A stretch of DNA of 64,000 nucleotides from Acanthacorydalis orientalis (lineage: Eukaryota > Arthropoda > Insecta > Megaloptera > Corydalidae), in contig CM068318.1 in the NCBI GenBank assembly GCA_034766995.1, positions 1,393,501 to 1,457,500 on the forward strand. Reading direction: 5' to 3'. The position numbers and the translations under genes were made by a program. Every line of letters begins with the position of its first letter. Within the stretch, counting starts at the first letter, position 1. Under the pieces are notes generated by a model. The model saw only the letters and a program-made list of their open reading frames with translations. It searched no databases and was not told where the DNA came from. Below, piece by piece: positions 24,726 through 36,488 of this stretch.

Positions 24726-25839
24726 TTCAGGAGAACTTGTTACATGTCCGCAAATCAATCTTAAAGAAAGTTCCTGAATACGATTAAAACATAAACTAAA
24801 CGGTTCGTACTTATGTGAAGTCGGTGTAAAATGTTAAATATTTCAATTGGACTATGATCCATCAAACATCTGATACATTATCACAAGACTCGAATACGAT
24901 TCGGATATTCACTACTCTGTCCTGATGTATAAATGCGTTTAAACAATATAGAAGGTGTAGTAACTATAAAAAAAAAATCCATAAACGTTCTTAACGATGT
25001 GACTAGCATTAAACAATTTCAATTTCCGGTCACTCTTACAAAATACGGAACATGATCTATTTGAATAGATTTTCGGGACTCGAAATTGTAAAGAGGACAG
25101 ATGATGTGTACGCTCGTTACTTGTAAACTTTTTTCCAAAATATCTGTCGATTCCATAGTTCGTGTAAGTCGGAAGCTGACCGAACACTCGAGTAGACTCT
25201 TAACTCCGGTAAAACCATCGACTTTCTTATAGATTCGATCGATAGTTTCGAGCATCTGGATGGCAATTGTGTCTGTAGGGTAAAATCCCTTCGATTTTGC
25301 TTTAAAGCGTGTGTGCTGTGTACTGGAATCGAATGACAAAAACGAACAAGTGCTTTTTAATGGTTCAAATGCACGGGTATGTATAAACCACGTCCGATTT
25401 ATGCATGCCATGTGAGCCAGCTGGTGTGTCCTCAGTGGAAAATATATGATGTCACACACACACACACGACGACAACAACATCGACTTGCCTTAACAGAGC
25501 GTTTACTTCACATCAAAGCGAATTTGATTTTTAAGAATAGATAATACGAACACGAAAATGGATTTACAGGGAGGCGCATTTAACGTGACACGTTTTAATT
25601 GTCCACGAGGGTTTACCTTAATTATTAATGTGCGTACTTTCGTTGCACAGACATATATTCATGGCGACAAGTAGGCAATTAGCAGCTTTTTTTTCCATAA
25701 ATGTGTACATAAAACACCGGATATTAGGTTTAGTGTTGTGTCGACTTTAAATGATTGTTGCTTTTTATTCATCCTATCGCACATCTATACAAACATGGAA
25801 CTTGAGAAACACATGTATTTTTACATAAAAGGGAAGCGA

Positions 25840-26039
25840 AAATTTTATAAGATTTGACCGTTTTTGTTTAGTCGATCGGTTGAAGTGCATAAAAGGGAAC
25901 GATGTAATTTTTATCATGGAAAAGAATAACATTTGAAAGTAGACAAAAAAAATCAAATAGAACCAATGAGGCGAACGATTTGTCTTGAATCCCATCGACT
26001 GTTTATAGGACTTGAAAGTCCTGCCAGTACATAAAGGCA
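25840..26039 (+). mobile_element. Diverged copy of the TTAA MITE family
   Basis: An internal GATGTAATTTTTATCATGGA followed by AAAGAATA, and a right end GTCCTGCCAGTACATAAAGG just before a CATTAA, match the full copy at 20389-20615. The left end has decayed to GACCGTTTTTGTTTAG. Confidence 0.5.
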
Positions 26040-26429
26040 TTAAAGAGCATTATATAAGAGTGTTAATGATTGTATAACGGGCGCATTACTACGAGAACTC
26101 GATTTACATTGATAGTATTTAAAAGAAAACAGGAAGACGAATTTCTTCGAATCGACATTTTTCTATGAAATGTGCGATATCTTTTCAGATCTTTCATTAA
26201 AATCTACTCATTCCTCTTTTCGTTCATTCGCCTGTATGGTTGTATAACGGACTGAATCAATAATATACCCATTCACTTACAATAAAATTTAATGTTTTTT
26301 TTTTAACACTAATACCATGAAACAAATTATCAATTTGCTATTTGTTCATACTTTATCAATAGTTAAAAAATATTGTACACAATATTAGGTGTACATGTAT
26401 GTATGCATCTGTGTGTATATACGTATGTA

Positions 26430-26430
<1 letters not shown>

Positions 26431-26491
<61 letters not shown>
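26431..26491. repeat. Long (TA)n microsatellite
   Basis: About 60 bases of uninterrupted alternating TA between GTATGTATG-type imperfect repeats. It produces mirror-image Tyr-Ile open frames on both strands. Confidence 0.95.
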
Positions 26492-26499
<8 letters not shown>

Positions 26500-26929
26500 A
26501 ATGTCTGTATGTACACATATGTGCGTTTCTATAAAGAAGGAATTGCCACCCCTGCTGAGACCACTTGCTGAGAAAAATGTAAGCAATTTACTGCCTCCTA
26601 TGTTACATCCCTTTAACTAATAAACACCTATTTGGAAATAAAATATCCGCATCATACATGCATATATACACACACACACAAACTTAAATATAAAAAAATA
26701 CTATCAACACCAGTGATTTGAAAAATGTTTACTTTACAAGAAAAAAGGGTGTAAAATGAGCAGCAATAAATATATAAAAACGTTGTTTCAAAAGCAGTGG
26801 TATTTACTAAATATTACTTTTATATTAGAATAGGAACAAAAGTCTATGTCAAATATCATTAAAACATTTTACATAACAACAATAATACAGGTCCAATCCG
26901 CAATGCAGATCACAAATTTGTATTCAGTG

Positions 26930-26961
26930 TATGTGTGTACATATGAATATGTATGTACGTA

Positions 26962-26992
<31 letters not shown>

Positions 26993-26995
26993 TTA
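26930..26995. repeat. (TG)n/(TA)n microsatellite
   Basis: GTATGTGTGT-type repeats merge into a (TA)n run ahead of the gish exon, on the intron side. Confidence 0.85.
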
Positions 26996-27190
26996 ATGTA
27001 ACATAAAAGTCTGTCGTACATATTGTAAGTATTTTGCGAATAGTTTTCAAACACGACCCGACGAAACAGACTCGTATGCGACACAAAATTCAACCTGGCG
27101 ATGAAACCAGTAATAAATGGAAAAAAAAATGCTCTGCTTACGTTCAAACGTACGACTTTCGAAAAAGACAATGCCTTTGTATCCACTCAC

Positions 27191-27401
27191 CTAGTCTAAG
27201 CTCTCCGAAGTTCCCGCATCCGATTTTTTTGCCAACTCGAAAGTTCGGGCCCACCATGAGCACGCCCGAACTCGAGCTGACAGAATGTCGTGCAGAATGC
27301 ATGCCCGCTGCACCGCTGGCAGGCCTGGCACTTCCGCCCCCGCCGCCAGCCGCGGCCCCACTAGCACGTGTGGTCCGCTTATCCGCCCCAGATTTCTGCA
27401 T
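27191..27401 (-). CDS. gish: Casein kinase I gamma (gilgamesh), first coding exon only
   Basis: CK1 gamma kinases are palmitoylated, membrane-associated Ser/Thr kinases acting in Wnt/LRP6 and morphogenetic signalling. From the ATG at 27401 the exon encodes a low-complexity Gly/Ala/Ser N-terminus, then [20 protein letters not shown] and [10 protein letters not shown]. This is the N-lobe start of CK1 gamma, including the glycine-rich ATP loop (GCGNFGEL). The exon ends after 70 codons plus one base at a GTGAGT donor (27190). The frame is open further upstream with no ATG, so I chose the first in-frame ATG. A poly-Gly/Ala stretch lies at about residues 15-35. The remaining exons must lie at lower coordinates, and none was recognised, so the gene is partial in this window. 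The start is divergent from CEP120, 1.5 kb away. Confidence 0.88.
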
Positions 27402-28934
27402 GCCAATACTTCGACCCCCAACTCGCCACTTTAGGCGCCGACTAGCGATGTCATTCACAGCATGTATTCACACACTTTCGAGTTAAACATACACGAGGCC
27501 CGACACAAGAACTGCACAAACACTGGCCGTATATTATTTTTAAAATTATGTACGATACTTTAACTATCTTCCATCGGACGAATAATATGTTTGAAAAGAA
27601 CGAAACTTACATCGAACTCTTCTTACGATTACCGTGTACTTTTTACAGAATATATTTTTAATGTCACCGCACTCGCTGGTCGCACCACAACTCGCGACAG
27701 TATTATAATACAGGGATCGTTCGGTTCGAACTTGATCGATTTCGGTTTTACACTCCACTACCGCTAATATAAATAATTTCGAGGGACGAGAAGCACCTTT
27801 ACGTGCGTTCGCCGAAACGAAACAATGTCGAAACTGTATCGACGGATCGAAATTCAAGCAGACAAATCGGTAACGTCGATAAACGGCCACGAACGTAATA
27901 TGTCACGATGCGTCGTCGGCTTTTGTAGCTGCGAATATTTTTTTTTTAAATATACCTATATACTAACAGATGTTACAGATGAGATCAGGTTAGGTTAGTA
28001 TCACAAGTAAATTTGTTATTTTATCACAGTAGCTACTATATACAAATCTTATAATGAATGAACAATAACATCTATAATATTTTATCTCTTAACTTTACAC
28101 TCGTAACGTGCCCACTTCTTTTTAATGTCCATCTATTTATTTTGCATAATTGTCAATACACGGATACTTGTCACAAGTATGTTCTTGTGTCTGATCCAGG
28201 TTTCTCGATGAGTTCACACAAAAACGAAACAATAAATATCACACAATCCAGTTCTATCATGATGAACTCTACCCATTACACTCGAGAAAACTTAATGATT
28301 TTCATTTATCTGGAAGTGCTTGGTGCAAAGGACAATGCACGCCATTAAACATAACCGGGCTATTACTTGACCCACACAAAATGTAATTTTAACCACAAAT
28401 TCCGATTCAAGTCGATACCGGTGTTCGTCTTATTATTAAAAACGCTACGATACCAGTTCGACGGATACGAACAGGCGATGTTCACTGAATTTCAACCACG
28501 TCAAAAAGACGTTATTTCGCAAAGAAAGACACCTAGTTTCCCAGAACTTGACGGTCAGTAGATTATTGCAAGATGACTAAAGTGTCACTGCGGCTGCGTC
28601 GACGAGATTTCCGATATCGAGTCATTTCATAACTAAATATTGAATGGAGAGACGCGAGACGATATCGCGTACGAGCTAATAAAAAATATACGATTTTTTT
28701 ATTTTGAGAAAACTTCGATTCGTCCGGTAAACGTTTCCGCGAAATAAAATATCACCAACAAATTAGGAGTGCACTAGCCGCAGCAGTGGCGAGTAGAAGG
28801 CGTGGCTATTAATCATATGTTCGGTTTCCATGACAACTCGCATTGTAGCATAAACACTGGCGAAACGTTTATTTTTGACACATGTTATTTTTGTTGCATC
28901 CGTCGAAAATACGATTATTTAGAGAATATGAACG
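27402..28934. promoter_or_regulatory. Intergenic interval between gish and CEP120
   Basis: This 1.5 kb separates two divergent starts and so should contain both promoters and the gish 5' untranslated sequence (27402 to perhaps 27900, moderately CpG-rich). Small open frames at 28058-28348 and 28367-28561 have no recognisable product. The block 28560-28690 is CpG-rich with a tiny ATG frame. Nothing else is identifiable. Confidence 0.4.
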
Positions 28935-31900
28935 ATGGACGATCTAACAGGCCCTAATGTGCAAATTATTTTAGGTGTGATAGAAGGTGAGTTCGTATTT
29001 AATTTGGAGGTTATGTTTTCAAGCGTTTTACAGAGACATTTTCTGTTACTTGAATGAACTCGACGTTTTCAGGTCAAGGATTTGGATATCTGCACAATCC
29101 TATGTTCGTAACTGGCAGTCTCAACGGGCACGTGCTGCAGACCGATTCCGTAGGTCCGTCGCCATCGCCGAATTTCTCGACCAACCTGATATGGCAAGCT
29201 GACAAAAAAGGACTTCGATTGTAAGAATAGCTGTAGAGTAAACGTTTATTCGAGAAACGTAAGTTTTAAAACAACCGACTGTTTAAATAGGATGCGCTCT
29301 AGTAATGTTCCGATGAAAATCGAATGTTTCACGCTCAACTACCAAGGCAGGAAAGAACGCGTGGGTTATATTCTACTGAGTTTACGCTCGCTGCAAATAG
29401 TACCGTCTGGGAAAGATATAATCGTAAGTGGTTCGGGCGAAGTTCAACTCGTAAAGAAATCGATTTTCATCCGCAAATTATTTCTGCAGGTTCATCAGTC
29501 GTGGCACAAATTGTTAGGTATAAAAACGGAAGGAAAGTCTTTACATCCCGAGATTTTAATCTCGTTTTACGTCGAAGACGACTCTGTTAAAAAGAACGCT
29601 CCCGTAAGTACTACCGTTCAGGAACTATTCGATAGATCGTACGGAACGTAACGCGTTTGTTTCGTTTCAGCGAGCGGAAAATCTACAGAGTTCGACGCTC
29701 ACGAAAATCGTTCCGTCGGCGACTCCGTCGAGCGACGGTCAAAATTCGACGATCGTTCCGCATTTGATCTCCGAAGAAGGTCTTATTCAGATCGGTCCCG
29801 AACAGGAATGCGGTGAAATGTTTCTTTTGAGCGTATTGATCGGAACCGTCTACAATCTAGACTTGGTGAGGACGAACCTTGTGAAATAGCACTACTCCGT
29901 TCTGATTCTATTTATGAAATAGCTTTTACCCGAAAACGTCATCTTCGGAAAAGATTCGGAGAGTTTCTGTTTCTTCTATTCGATCTTCGGTCACACGGTT
30001 CAAACCAAGAATTTTCGTTGCAACCTTCAACATTGTTTCGCGTTAAACGAAAAGATCGTGTTGAGACTACGAAGTTCTCTGACGGTACTGAAAATGTATT
30101 TCGGTGAAGTGCATCTGATAAATCTGAGATTGTTGTATGGGAAAAATGAAATGGCGAGTGCGAACATGGATTTGAAGAATCTGATTATTTCTGAAAACAT
30201 GACAGAATTCGCAAACGATATGAACAGCAACGTCACACAGAGTTCAGAGTGTTTTTTATATTCATCTTCGACGTTGGAAATACCGTCTAGTGTGAACGGA
30301 AGAAAACCTTTTATTCAAATGGAAATAAACTTAAAGCATCTTCCCACCTTAAATCTGATGCCAGCAACGGTTTGTTAATTGTAATTGTTGTCATGAAATG
30401 ACCGTATTTTCAATTAATTTACTTTCAGGTATCTGACAAAGATGATATATTGATTAAAGATCCTACTAAAAATGCTGATTTGGATACTGATTTAAAAGAA
30501 AACTGTGGAAGTCTGAATATATGCAGCAGTGTGACAAGTACAGAAAATCAAATTGTAAAAAGTAACGTTGAATCACCGAATGTTAGGTAACGAGAATACA
30601 GAAATCAAAGTAAAGGTTATATTAATTTTCTGACTGATTTTGTAGATTGGACCGATGTTCTGGAGATCACACCGATGATATCGATCTCGACATTCTAATA
30701 TCTGAAATTTTGCCTCATAGGCAAAATAAAACATCCGCTTCATTGAGTTCACTCAAACAGCAAGCGGTAATGGACACTAACACAGTAGCCAGTCAGTCTG
30801 AGAACAGCATCCTTCCGAAGCATTTGACATTGCCTGTAAATCCTCAAAGACTAATCGACCAGTATGAAATTGTTCAAGGTTTAAACAGTAACATAAAAGT
30901 GTACCACAATTACTGTCTCCACATTCAAGTAGAATCGATTATCATAACTGAAGAGTTGGGAACCTCCAACATACAACTGATGTACGTTTACAGTGAAATG
31001 TCACTTCAATAGATTCATGTGGAAATGTTTCTTTTATTTTTGCAGATTTCATCATCCGTGGGCGGAAGTCGATCCGACAAACTCACCAGAAATGACCGTA
31101 GCTAAATCGAAAATAATTCCTCTACAGAACATAAAATGCAGGGTCAATTACATAGCAACACCTGATAAAATTAATAAACTGTTATTTTCTTGGCCGCCGA
31201 AAGTTATTTTATATAAATGTGATTCAGAAAAGTCTTCCTTACCTGTTTCGTTCACAGAAATAGAAATCAATACTGGCCTATTATTCTCTGAAAACAAAGT
31301 AATTCTTACGTAAAATTATTGTCGTTTCTGTTCGAGTAACACCTTTTTGAAAATCACTTTCAGAACGAATGTCGATACAGCGCTGAACTAATTTCCTCGA
31401 CAGAAAACAAGTCGTACGGGGTTGTAAACATTCACGTGTTTTTAGAAAATTTAGGTTCGATCAGAAACGCAGATCCTCATATCTATGGTAAATTCATAAT
31501 CATTCACGAGTATGTCTTTAATGCGACAAATTCTCATCTGTTTGTAATGCAGGTATAAAACAGTCGGTTTTCAATGAACAAATCGCTTACAAATTAATAG
31601 AAGAGTTAGAGGATTGGAAGGATAAACAGCAAGTTTTATTTAAGGAAGAGGTAATTAAAAACAGATGTCTTATGTACTCGACAGTTAAGACCTCTTTTTT
31701 TTCAGTTGACGCGTCGTGAAGAAGCAAGATTAGCTATATTAAGCACCGAATGGACGGTTCGTCGAACCGAACAAGAGAGTAAGCTGGCGAGAGGAATAGA
31801 ACAGTGTCGAGTACTTTCCGTAAACCTTTCGAAAGCCATGGATGACTTTCGAGTAAAGACTGTGAATTACCAGGAAGCTGAAGAGAAGGTAAGGCACTTT

Positions 31901-32994
31901 GAAACGTAGTAACGCGAGTTGATGACTCCATGTATTTTATAAAATTTAAGTACAATAAACTCAAGAACGACTTGGAGAAAAATTACAAGCAGAAATTCGA
32001 AACCTTGAACGATGCCTGCCGAAGAATCGAAGAAGATGCGAATCATAAGGTGAGAAATACGTCCGACGCACGTGCACAGATGCATTTAAATTAATGTAAT
32101 TTCTTTATTTTTTAGATTAACGTACTCGAGAATGAAAACGGCGAGCTGATTAAAAAAATCAACGACTTGGAAAACGAGAACACGCACTTGAAAGAATCTT
32201 TAAAATCACAGCAAAACGAATTATTCACATTACAAAAGTCGAACCGTGTTTTAGATCACACGGAACCGTTACTTCAAAAAATAGTAAGAGACGTTTAATG
32301 TTTCGTTCGAGTAGATTCGTAACGTATATCTCTGTTCGTGTACTTTATTGAAAATGAAATTGTAGAAAAGCATCGAAGATAAATTAAAAACAACGACGGA
32401 GTCGAAAATTTTTTTCAAAGAAGAATGGGCTAAAGCAATACGTGAAATTCATCGTCTCAAAGCTGACCAGCAGCAGTCACAATTAGACCTGCGCCAAAGC
32501 AGGGCAGAAATGCCAAATTTAGGGTACGTACATACGCATATAAATGCATACGTACGTGAACTTACACATTTGTAAATTGCAGATTACAAGACATTTTAAA
32601 GGAAGAAGAAAACCAGTTACAACAAGATCAGTTGATTTTAAACCAAATCCGTGCAGATTTAGACGGTTTGCAATCGGGCTATAGTATGTCTAGCGGTAAT
32701 GAGAAAAACTTTAAAACAGACCACAGTCACAATCTACCCGACAACACCTACGACAAACAAAAATATATATTAGATACAAGGTAAATTGCATTAAATCGAC
32801 GTCTTTGTATTATTTTGTAAAATACGGTTTTCAGAAACGACACCAGACGAATCGAACTCGACCACAAGTTAAAGTACTTGATCGAAGAACGCAACACGCT
32901 CCTTCATACAGGAAGTTACACCGACGAAGATCCGGTCATAATGAAAATCAATCGACGGATCCACTCTGCGATTTACCCGTCGAAAGACGTTTGA
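28935..32994 (+). CDS. CEP120: Centrosomal protein 120 (CEP120)
   Basis: CEP120 is a daughter-centriole-enriched protein needed for centriole elongation and ciliogenesis. It works with SPICE1, CPAP and TALPID3. Seventeen exons: 28935-28986, 29073-29220, 29291-29423, 29490-29603, 29671-29865, 29923-30369, 30429-30586, 30646-30981, 31046-31298, 31364-31487, 31553-31650, 31706-31888, 31951-32049, 32116-32283, 32366-32523, 32583-32780, 32835-32994. All phases agree, giving 1007 residues; human CEP120 is about 986. The N-terminal C2 domain is seen in MKIECFTLNYQGRKERVGYI. A further C2-like block begins FHHPWAEVDPTN. From about residue 660 a long coiled coil starts at YKLIEELEDWKDKQQ, and the tail has IEERNTLLHTGSYTDEDPVI, the family's C-terminal signature. 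The start ATG lies 17 codons before the first intron. Family identity is from recognised motifs, not an alignment. Confidence 0.9.
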
Positions 32995-33180
32995 TAAATT
33001 GTCTGTTTCACACTCGACACCGTTCATATATTTACGAAAGCGTTTGTAAATAGATTTTTGACTATTTGTTCACGGCCTGTGATATATTCATTTATATTTT
33101 TTTATAAATACACATATATTTTTTAGAGAAAAGGATCGTTTTTTTTATTCTCATTTTTCAGTATACTTTATTTTCAGAAA

Positions 33181-33186
33181 AATAAA
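33181..33186 (+). terminator. Candidate polyadenylation signal of CEP120
   Basis: An AATAAA hexamer 187 bases after the CEP120 stop codon. Earlier ATAAAT variants at about 33103 could also serve. Confidence 0.45.
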
Positions 33187-33439
33187 ACAATAGATATGTA
33201 CGACATCTAGTTATGACTTGTTCATAACTTTTTAAACTAAAAATAAACATTGGAATTAATTTCATTTTATAAAAGCAAATTTTATCGGTGCTGCAAAAAA
33301 TAAACAAACATACCAGATGAAGCATCGAGTATTTAAAATAAAAAAGTTACAAAAAAAAAACCTTTATTAAAAAATGCATAATTCTTGTATGAATGAAAAA
33401 CTGTAAATAAATCAAGATTAAAGGTCGCCCGATAATTTA

Positions 33440-33520
33440 TTTTCAATGATTTATCAAACGTTTTTGATTAGAAAGTGTGGTTTATGACCTGAAAAAGAAT
33501 TCATTTGTGAAAATGTTATC
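33440..33520 (+). repeat. Dispersed foldback repeat copy
   Basis: TTTATCAAACGTTTTTGATT, AGAAAGTGTGGTTTATGACC and AAGAATTCATTTGTGAAAAT show the family order. It lies between two host genes. Confidence 0.55.
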
Positions 33521-34017
33521 ACTTTAAACCATTTTTAAATGAAATGACTTTGAATTATTGTTCTATGCAATTTTCCATTCTTGGAAGCTTTAAGTTTTAA
33601 TGAAATAAACAATATTTTTTATAACATACAAACATAATAGCACACTACAGATTAGATGTAACATCAACTATGCAATCACATTGTATTCAAAACTTTTTTA
33701 ATCGTTTATAATAGGAAAATATGAAAATGATGCACTGAATAAAATAGAAAAGAATTTATCACAAGTTTCACTTAAGTAATGTCATTAGATAAATACTTAT
33801 CAATGTTGTTTTTTTTTATTTATGTAGATATATATATATGTGTGTGCACGTGCTCTTCAATACGAAGGTAAGTTTATTCGTGACAAGTAACCGATCTACA
33901 CTAACTGAAAACGATGAATACTTTGAACTTGTATAACGTTATATTTTGTACGTTAGTCGATCATTCCTTGTTGTTTAACAGAATGATACGTGAAAATAAC
34001 ATTCTATTTTGTTTTAG

Positions 34018-36340
34018 TTTTCATTATAAACCGGGCTTTTACTGAAGGATCATATCGACATCAATTCAGAGGAGGTCGTGTTTCTTACAATTATCATACA
34101 TGTACGGAATTACAATTTCGATCGTTCGTGTTATACAGGTAATGGTACGGCCTTACGAGTGACTTTCGGAAAGACGTTCTCGGATGAACCTCGAAGCTGC
34201 GGTCCGCACTGTTTCGATTTTAAGAATGCTAAATTAACATTCGAAGAGAAAGAGAAACACTGGTGGAAAGTCGATTGGGAGATCTACGATTCTTCGATCG
34301 TCCGAGACTGTATGGACTTGGAAGGTCAACATTGGTTCGGGGGTCCGGAACAGTTCGATCAAGAATGGCCGATCGAAAAACTAGTGCTCGAGGATTATTC
34401 TATGGTGACGAAACAGACCGACAACGCAGCGATAATCGAACCCTACTGGCTGAGCAGCAACGGTTTTTACATCTTCATCGAGAAGGAAGCGCCTCTTTTC
34501 GTCGACCAAAATAACTACGGGAAAGGAAAAGTACGTTTTTATTCTTCCTGAAAGACGAACACCGGTATTTTTGGACACGGTCACGTAATGAAAAAACAAT
34601 AGCGATGACATTTTTTGTACTCTCTATTCTAGTTATGCTGGACAGTAAAAAATTCGTATCCGTACGCATCACGTGACAATTACTCGTTGAGTTACGACAT
34701 CGTCTCGAAATCCGACGTAAGAAGAGCTCACGAACACGCGATAAAGACGTTTCTGGGAAAACCGACAGGTTATCCGGACGAAAGAATGATCAGAGATCCC
34801 GTCTGGTCGACTTGGGCACGTTATAAAATCCACGTAAACGAATCCGTCGTTATGGATTTCGCAGACGAGATTCTAAGTCGCAACTTCTCGAACAGCCAAA
34901 TAGAAATCGACGACGACTGGGAAATCTGTTACGGTGCCCTCGAATTTCGGGATTCCAAATTCCCCGATCCTAAAAAACTCACCGACGCGTTGAAATCTAA
35001 AGGATTTAGAGTGACCCTGTGGATTCACCCGTTCATAAACAAAAACTGCGAACCGTACTTCAGCGAAGCTAAAGCGAAAGGTTATCTGATAAAAAATGAA
35101 AACGGAAGCGTGGAAACACAATGGTGGAACAGCGGCCCGAACGAATCGAGCGCAATTGATTTTACTAATCCCGCCGCCGTAGAGTGGTGGACGAACAGAT
35201 TGATTCGGTTACTAGAGAAGACCGGGATCGACGGGTTCAAATTCGACGCAGGAGAAACTAGTTGGGCTCCGCAAGTAAGTTTCATCATCTCGGTACGCGT
35301 AATAACCGATCGTTTATCTCGCATAATTTCAGATTCCTATCCTGAACGCCGACATACAAACTCAACCGAACATCCTGACCGCTTTATACGTGAACACTTG
35401 CGCACGATTCGGTAGCATGACTGAAGTGAGATCCGCATCGAGGTATAATTCAAACGACATATCTTGTACTCGAGCCTTTATCCATACGATAACTTCTCAG
35501 AACGCAAAACCTCCCGATATTTTTGAGAATGATCGACAAGGACACTCGCTGGGGCTTCGACAACGGTTTACGCAGCCTCGTAACGACACTACTCCAAATG
35601 AACTTGAACGGATATCCCCTCGTACTGCCCGATATGGTCGGCGGGAACGCCTACGGGAACGACACGATAACGAAGGAATTGTTCATACGTTGGTTGCAAG
35701 CGAACGTTTTCATGCCGAGCATTCAATACTCGCTGACTCCTTGGGACATCGACGACGAAGTGAGTTTAAAACACCGTTACTCTAACAGTAAAACCGTACT
35801 CGTAAAACAGTATACTTTGTTTCGTGAAAAACACCGCTGTTTTCAGACGACCGAAATCGCTCGTAAATTCACAAACCTGCACGTGAAGTACGCGAACAAA
35901 ATAATTCATTTGGCGAAACGAGCCACCGAAGATGGATCTCCCATCAATCCACCTGTCTGGTGGATCGCGCCTAACGATAAGACCGCTCACGCTATCAATG
36001 ACCGTAAGAATTCATTTCACGATATCTAAACATGTTACATACATACGCTTGAAGGATAACTCGAATAGAGTATCACGTTCGAATATTTCCTCTGATGATT
36101 CATCTACAATAACGACAATCATGTTTTTTTAAATTTCCAGAGTATTTACTAGGAGAAGATCTACTGGTCGCGCCGGTCATGGAAGAAGGAGCGAGACAGA
36201 GAGATATTTATTTACCGGTCGGTACGTGGAAAGATGAAAATAACGGGGAAGTGCTAACAGGTCCGAAATGGTTATACAATTACACAGCACCCCTCGATGT
36301 ATTACCGTACTTTACTCAAATCACAACACGAGCCGAGTGA
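34018..36340 (+). CDS. MYORG-like family 31 glycoside hydrolase, 5' end not resolved
   Basis: GH31 enzymes cleave alpha-glycosidic bonds. The MYORG branch is a membrane-anchored ER/secretory-pathway alpha-galactosidase. Exons: 34018-34074, 34139-34530, 34633-35274, 35333-35442, 35501-35759, 35847-36003, 36141-36340. These give about 605 residues, against roughly 714 in human MYORG, so the N-terminal anchor is missing. The catalytic barrel shows RDPVWSTWARYKI, LEIDDDWE-like IEIDDDWE, VTLWIHPFINKNCEPYF, the nucleophile block GFKFDAGETSW, the acid/base block MIDKDTRWGFDNGLRSL, then YPLVLPDMVGGNAYGND and the tail GEDLLVAPVMEEGARQRDIY. The nucleophile and general-acid aspartates are both present, so an active enzyme is expected. 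The first exon used (NRAFTEGSYRHQFRG) joins through an unusual GTCGTG donor. The start codon lies upstream and is not identified. Convergent with NOL6, 148 bases away. Confidence 0.82.
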
Positions 36341-36428
36341 AAATTATAATAAGAAATCGTTATACGACAAAATATGTTAAACAATTATGGGATAAGGTTA
36401 ATGGGGAAATAAGTTTTGTAAAAAAATT

Positions 36429-36434
36429 AATAAA
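36429..36434 (+). terminator. Candidate polyadenylation signal of the glycosidase gene
   Basis: An AATAAA hexamer 89 bases downstream of the stop codon at 36340, inside the short convergent interval before the NOL6 stop. Confidence 0.6.
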
Positions 36435-36488
36435 ATATATTTCATTTTATAAACAACCTCGAATATGTTCACTCACGATAAAAATAAA

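Larger units (their letters stand above)
1..27190 (-). other. gish: Probable giant first coding intron of gish, without recognisable host exons
   Basis: The first coding exon of a casein kinase I gamma gene ends at 27191 with a GTGAGT donor on the minus strand. The kinase-domain continuation of this family was not seen on the minus strand anywhere to the left, so the intron probably runs off the window, although small exons could have been missed. The stretch is AT-rich, with (TA)n, (CA)n and (GA)n tracts, a tandem repeat at 1072-1690, a transposase relic near 2936 and many degraded MITEs. Local CpG-rich patches at 1740-2130, 2770-2890, 10900-11050 and 13966-14060 could be promoters or untranslated exons but show no convincing protein. 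Other open frames here are short and AT-driven, so I do not call them. Confidence 0.55.
32995..34017 (+). other. CEP120 3' UTR and upstream region of the glycosidase gene
   Basis: After the CEP120 stop there are ATAAAT variants and an AATAAA at 33181. A degraded dispersed repeat (33440-33520) follows. The sequence 33828-33869 ends in a GTAAGT donor (AATACGAAG before it) and could be a 5' exon of the next gene. Its reading phase does not fit the following exon when translated from the nearby ATG, so I leave it unassigned. Confidence 0.4.

Noticed and set aside
28300..28385. Short Cys-containing peptide frame (AWCKGQCTPLNITG)
   Set aside because: It looked like a conserved extracellular motif, but the frame is only about 30 codons, is preceded by a stop, and has no neighbouring exon I could join.
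28058..28561. Two open frames of 96 and 64 codons between gish and CEP120
   Set aside because: Low coding-like codon use, no recognised motif, and in a region expected to be promoter/UTR.
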